From Schlegelella_A sp038231215 (lineage in GTDB: Bacteria > Pseudomonadota > Gammaproteobacteria > Burkholderiales > Burkholderiaceae_C), in assembly GCA_038231215.1 (NCBI GenBank), contig JBBRLS010000014.1, positions 21,316 through 85,315 of the forward strand: a stretch of 64,000 nucleotides of DNA, read 5' to 3'. The translations under genes were made by a program, and so were the position numbers. The first letter of the stretch is position 1. Every line of letters starts with the position of its first letter. This document shows, one piece after another, positions 62,735 to 64,000 of the stretch. The notes below the pieces were generated by a model, which was given only the letters and a program-made list of their open reading frames with translations, searched no databases and was not told the DNA's origin.

Positions 62735-63895
62735 ATGTTATTGGGCCGCCAGCTCCAGGTCCTGGTCGAACGTCGCTTGGCGAATTCGCCGGCCGTCGTC
62801 CTCCTGGGGCCCCGCCAGGTCGGCAAGACGACGCTGGCGCGGGCTATCGCCTCGCATCGTTCCGAGGCCCTCACGATGGACCTCGAGCGCGAATCCGACC
62901 GGGCGGCACTGCAACGGCCCGAACTCTTCTTCGCCGCGCATCGGCAGCAGTTCCTCGTCCTCGACGAGGTGCAGTTCGTGCCCCATCTGTTCTCGGCATT
63001 GCGCCCCGAGATCGACGCCGACCGGCGTGCGGGGCGCTTTCTGTTGCTGGGCTCCGCTTCGGGCGATCTGTTGCGGCAATCCGGCGAATCGCTCGCCGGC
63101 AGGGTGTCCTACCTCGAACTCACGCCGCTCCTCGCCGCCGAGCTCGGCACGGCCGACTTGGCCGACCTCCAGTCGCTCTGGCTCCGCGGCGGTTTCCCGC
63201 TGAGCTTCCTGGCGGGGAACGAAGAAGCTTCCTATGCCTGGCGCCAGGACTTCATTCGGACCTTCCTTCAGCGCGATCTGCCCGACATGGGCGTGCGCAT
63301 ACCCGCCGACTCTCTGAGGCGTTTCTGGCAGATGCTGGCTCACCTGCAGGGTGCGTTGTTCAATGCGTCGCAACTCGGACTGTCGCTCGGTGGTGCGTCG
63401 CACAGCACGGCGAACCGCTATCTCGGCGTCCTGATCGACGCAATGATGGTGCGCAGGCTTCAGCCGCACCTCGCCAACGTCGGCAAGCGCCTCGTCAAGG
63501 CGTCGAAGGTGTACCTGCGCGACAGCGGCGTCCTGCATGCGTTGCTCGCCATTTCTTCCCTGCGGGATCTGCAGGGGCATCCGATCGCCGGCGCGTCATG
63601 GGAGGGCTTTGTGTTGGAGCAGGTGGCGGCCGCGCTGCCTTCGGATGCGCAATTGAGTTTCTACCGGACCGCAGCCGGCGCCGAGCTCGATCTTGTGATC
63701 GAGCGTGGCGCTCGCAAGATTGCGGTCGAGATCAAGTTTTCGTCTGCCCCCAAACCCACGCGGGGTTTTTGGCAGGCGCTCGACGACTTGCAGATCGACC
63801 GCGCCTACGTGATCGCGCCCGTTTCGCGTCGCTATTTTCTCGCCGAACGCGTCGAGGTGATTCCCCTCGCCGACGTGGCGAGCGTGCTCGATTGA
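62735..63895 (+). CDS. AAA ATPase with DUF4143 C-terminal domain
   Basis: 386 residues. Walker A GPRQVGKTT (residues 25-33) and Walker B FLVLDEVQ (73-80, Asp77-Glu78) form an AAA core. The C-terminal DUF4143 region (about 190-380) has a PD-(D/E)xK-like pattern: Asp319 in AELDLVIE and Glu332-x-Lys334 in VEIKFS. Such proteins are common, often horizontally mobile and functionally undefined. It interrupts the glycan locus, 24 bases after the aminotransferase and 16 before the sugar transferase. Not a known polysaccharide enzyme. Confidence 0.88.
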   Translation: MLLGRQLQVLVERRLANSPAVVLLGPRQVGKTTLARAIASHRSEALTMDLERESDRAALQRPELFFAAHRQQFLVLDEVQFVPHLFSALRPEIDADRRAGRFLLLGSASGDLLRQSGESLAGRVSYLELTPLLAAELGTADLADLQSLWLRGGFPLSFLAGNEEASYAWRQDFIRTFLQRDLPDMGVRIPADSLRRFWQMLAHLQGALFNASQLGLSLGGASHSTANRYLGVLIDAMMVRRLQPHLANVGKRLVKASKVYLRDSGVLHALLAISSLRDLQGHPIAGASWEGFVLEQVAAALPSDAQLSFYRTAAGAELDLVIERGARKIAVEIKFSSAPKPTRGFWQALDDLQIDRAYVIAPVSRRYFLAERVEVIPLADVASVLD

Positions 63896-63911
63896 ACGTG
63901 GTCACCAGCGC

Positions 63912-64000
63912 ATGGCCAAGCGTCTGCTCGACTTCTTCGCCTCCGCGTTCGGCCTGCTGTTGCTGGCACCGCTGTTCGCGGTCATGGCGATCTGGATCCG
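63912..64000 (+). CDS. Priming sugar transferase, N-terminal fragment (3' end outside window)
   Basis: Only 29 residues are visible. MAKRLLDFFASAFGLLLLAP followed by a hydrophobic stretch matches the beginning of short WcaJ/WbaP-type undecaprenyl-phosphate sugar phosphotransferases, which start polysaccharide repeat synthesis on the lipid carrier. Together with the flippase and glycosyltransferases upstream this suggests the locus continues beyond the window. Identification rests on the membrane anchor alone. Confidence 0.65.
   Translation, partial: MAKRLLDFFASAFGLLLLAPLFAVMAIWI

Noticed and set aside
54736..63895. A complete mobile island covering vapBC and the DUF4143 ATPase
   Set aside because: There are no integrase or transposase genes, no tRNA target and no bounding direct repeats, and base composition matches the surroundings as far as can be judged by eye.

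Overview
This is a very GC-rich, gene-dense bacterial chromosome segment. Gene content and order point to a betaproteobacterium of the order Burkholderiales, perhaps the Rubrivivax/Leptothrix branch. Indicators are yqgE-ruvX-pyrR-pyrB with an inactive dihydroorotase homologue, comF back to back with bioC, rhodanese-grxC-secB-gpsA-trmL, and coxB-coxA-(37-aa protein)-ctaG-DUF2970-coxC followed by surf1-ctaA-ctaB-sco. The order assignment is an inference from recognised families; no database was consulted. I see no rRNA, tRNA, CRISPR array, transposase or integrase, and no gene-free stretch longer than about 200 bases.

Layout. 1-3345: tail of a receiver domain, photolyase, GT39-type membrane glycosyltransferase. 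3.5-8.1 kb: yqgE, ruvX, the pyrimidine genes pyrR-pyrB-pyrC', and an acyltransferase. 8.1-12.4 kb: gpmA, rhodanese, grxC, secB, gpsA, trmL, comF. 12.5-23.4 kb: bioC, then structural genes of an aa3-type cytochrome c oxidase and the genes for its copper loading, heme A synthesis and assembly. 23.5-27.8 kb: rpoH under a perfect CIRCE operator and a large MASE1/CHASE hybrid sensor kinase. 28.0-36.4 kb: a minus-strand cluster with a LacI-type regulator, a complete ABC importer, an extra small membrane protein, and dihydroxyacetone-kinase-type DhaL and DhaK; it looks like uptake plus phosphorylation of a small polyol or ketose. 36.5-43.8 kb: ychF, tag, pirin, an EamA exporter, a MOSC protein, a UbiH-like hydroxylase, dsbC and a class II aldolase. 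43.8-46.2 kb: a CioAB-type bd oxidase. 46.3-51.6 kb: M61 peptidase, DUF3108 protein, enoyl-CoA hydratase and lysS.

51.6-64 kb is a surface-polysaccharide locus: UDP-glucose dehydrogenase, hexapeptide acyltransferase, two GT4 and one GT2 glycosyltransferases, a TylF-like and two other methyltransferases or relatives, a Wzx-like flippase, a DegT aminotransferase and the start of a priming sugar transferase. Stop/start overlaps tie most of it together. It is interrupted by a repeat-rich gap (54.74-54.93 kb), a VapBC toxin-antitoxin pair translationally overlapping the aminotransferase, and a DUF4143 ATPase.

Regulatory themes: many operon heads carry a -10-like hexamer only 6-10 bases before the start codon, suggesting leaderless or nearly leaderless mRNAs. 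comF and bioC share one 21-bp divergent spacer. A predicted structured RNA leader precedes the DUF2244 gene upstream of the oxidase cluster.
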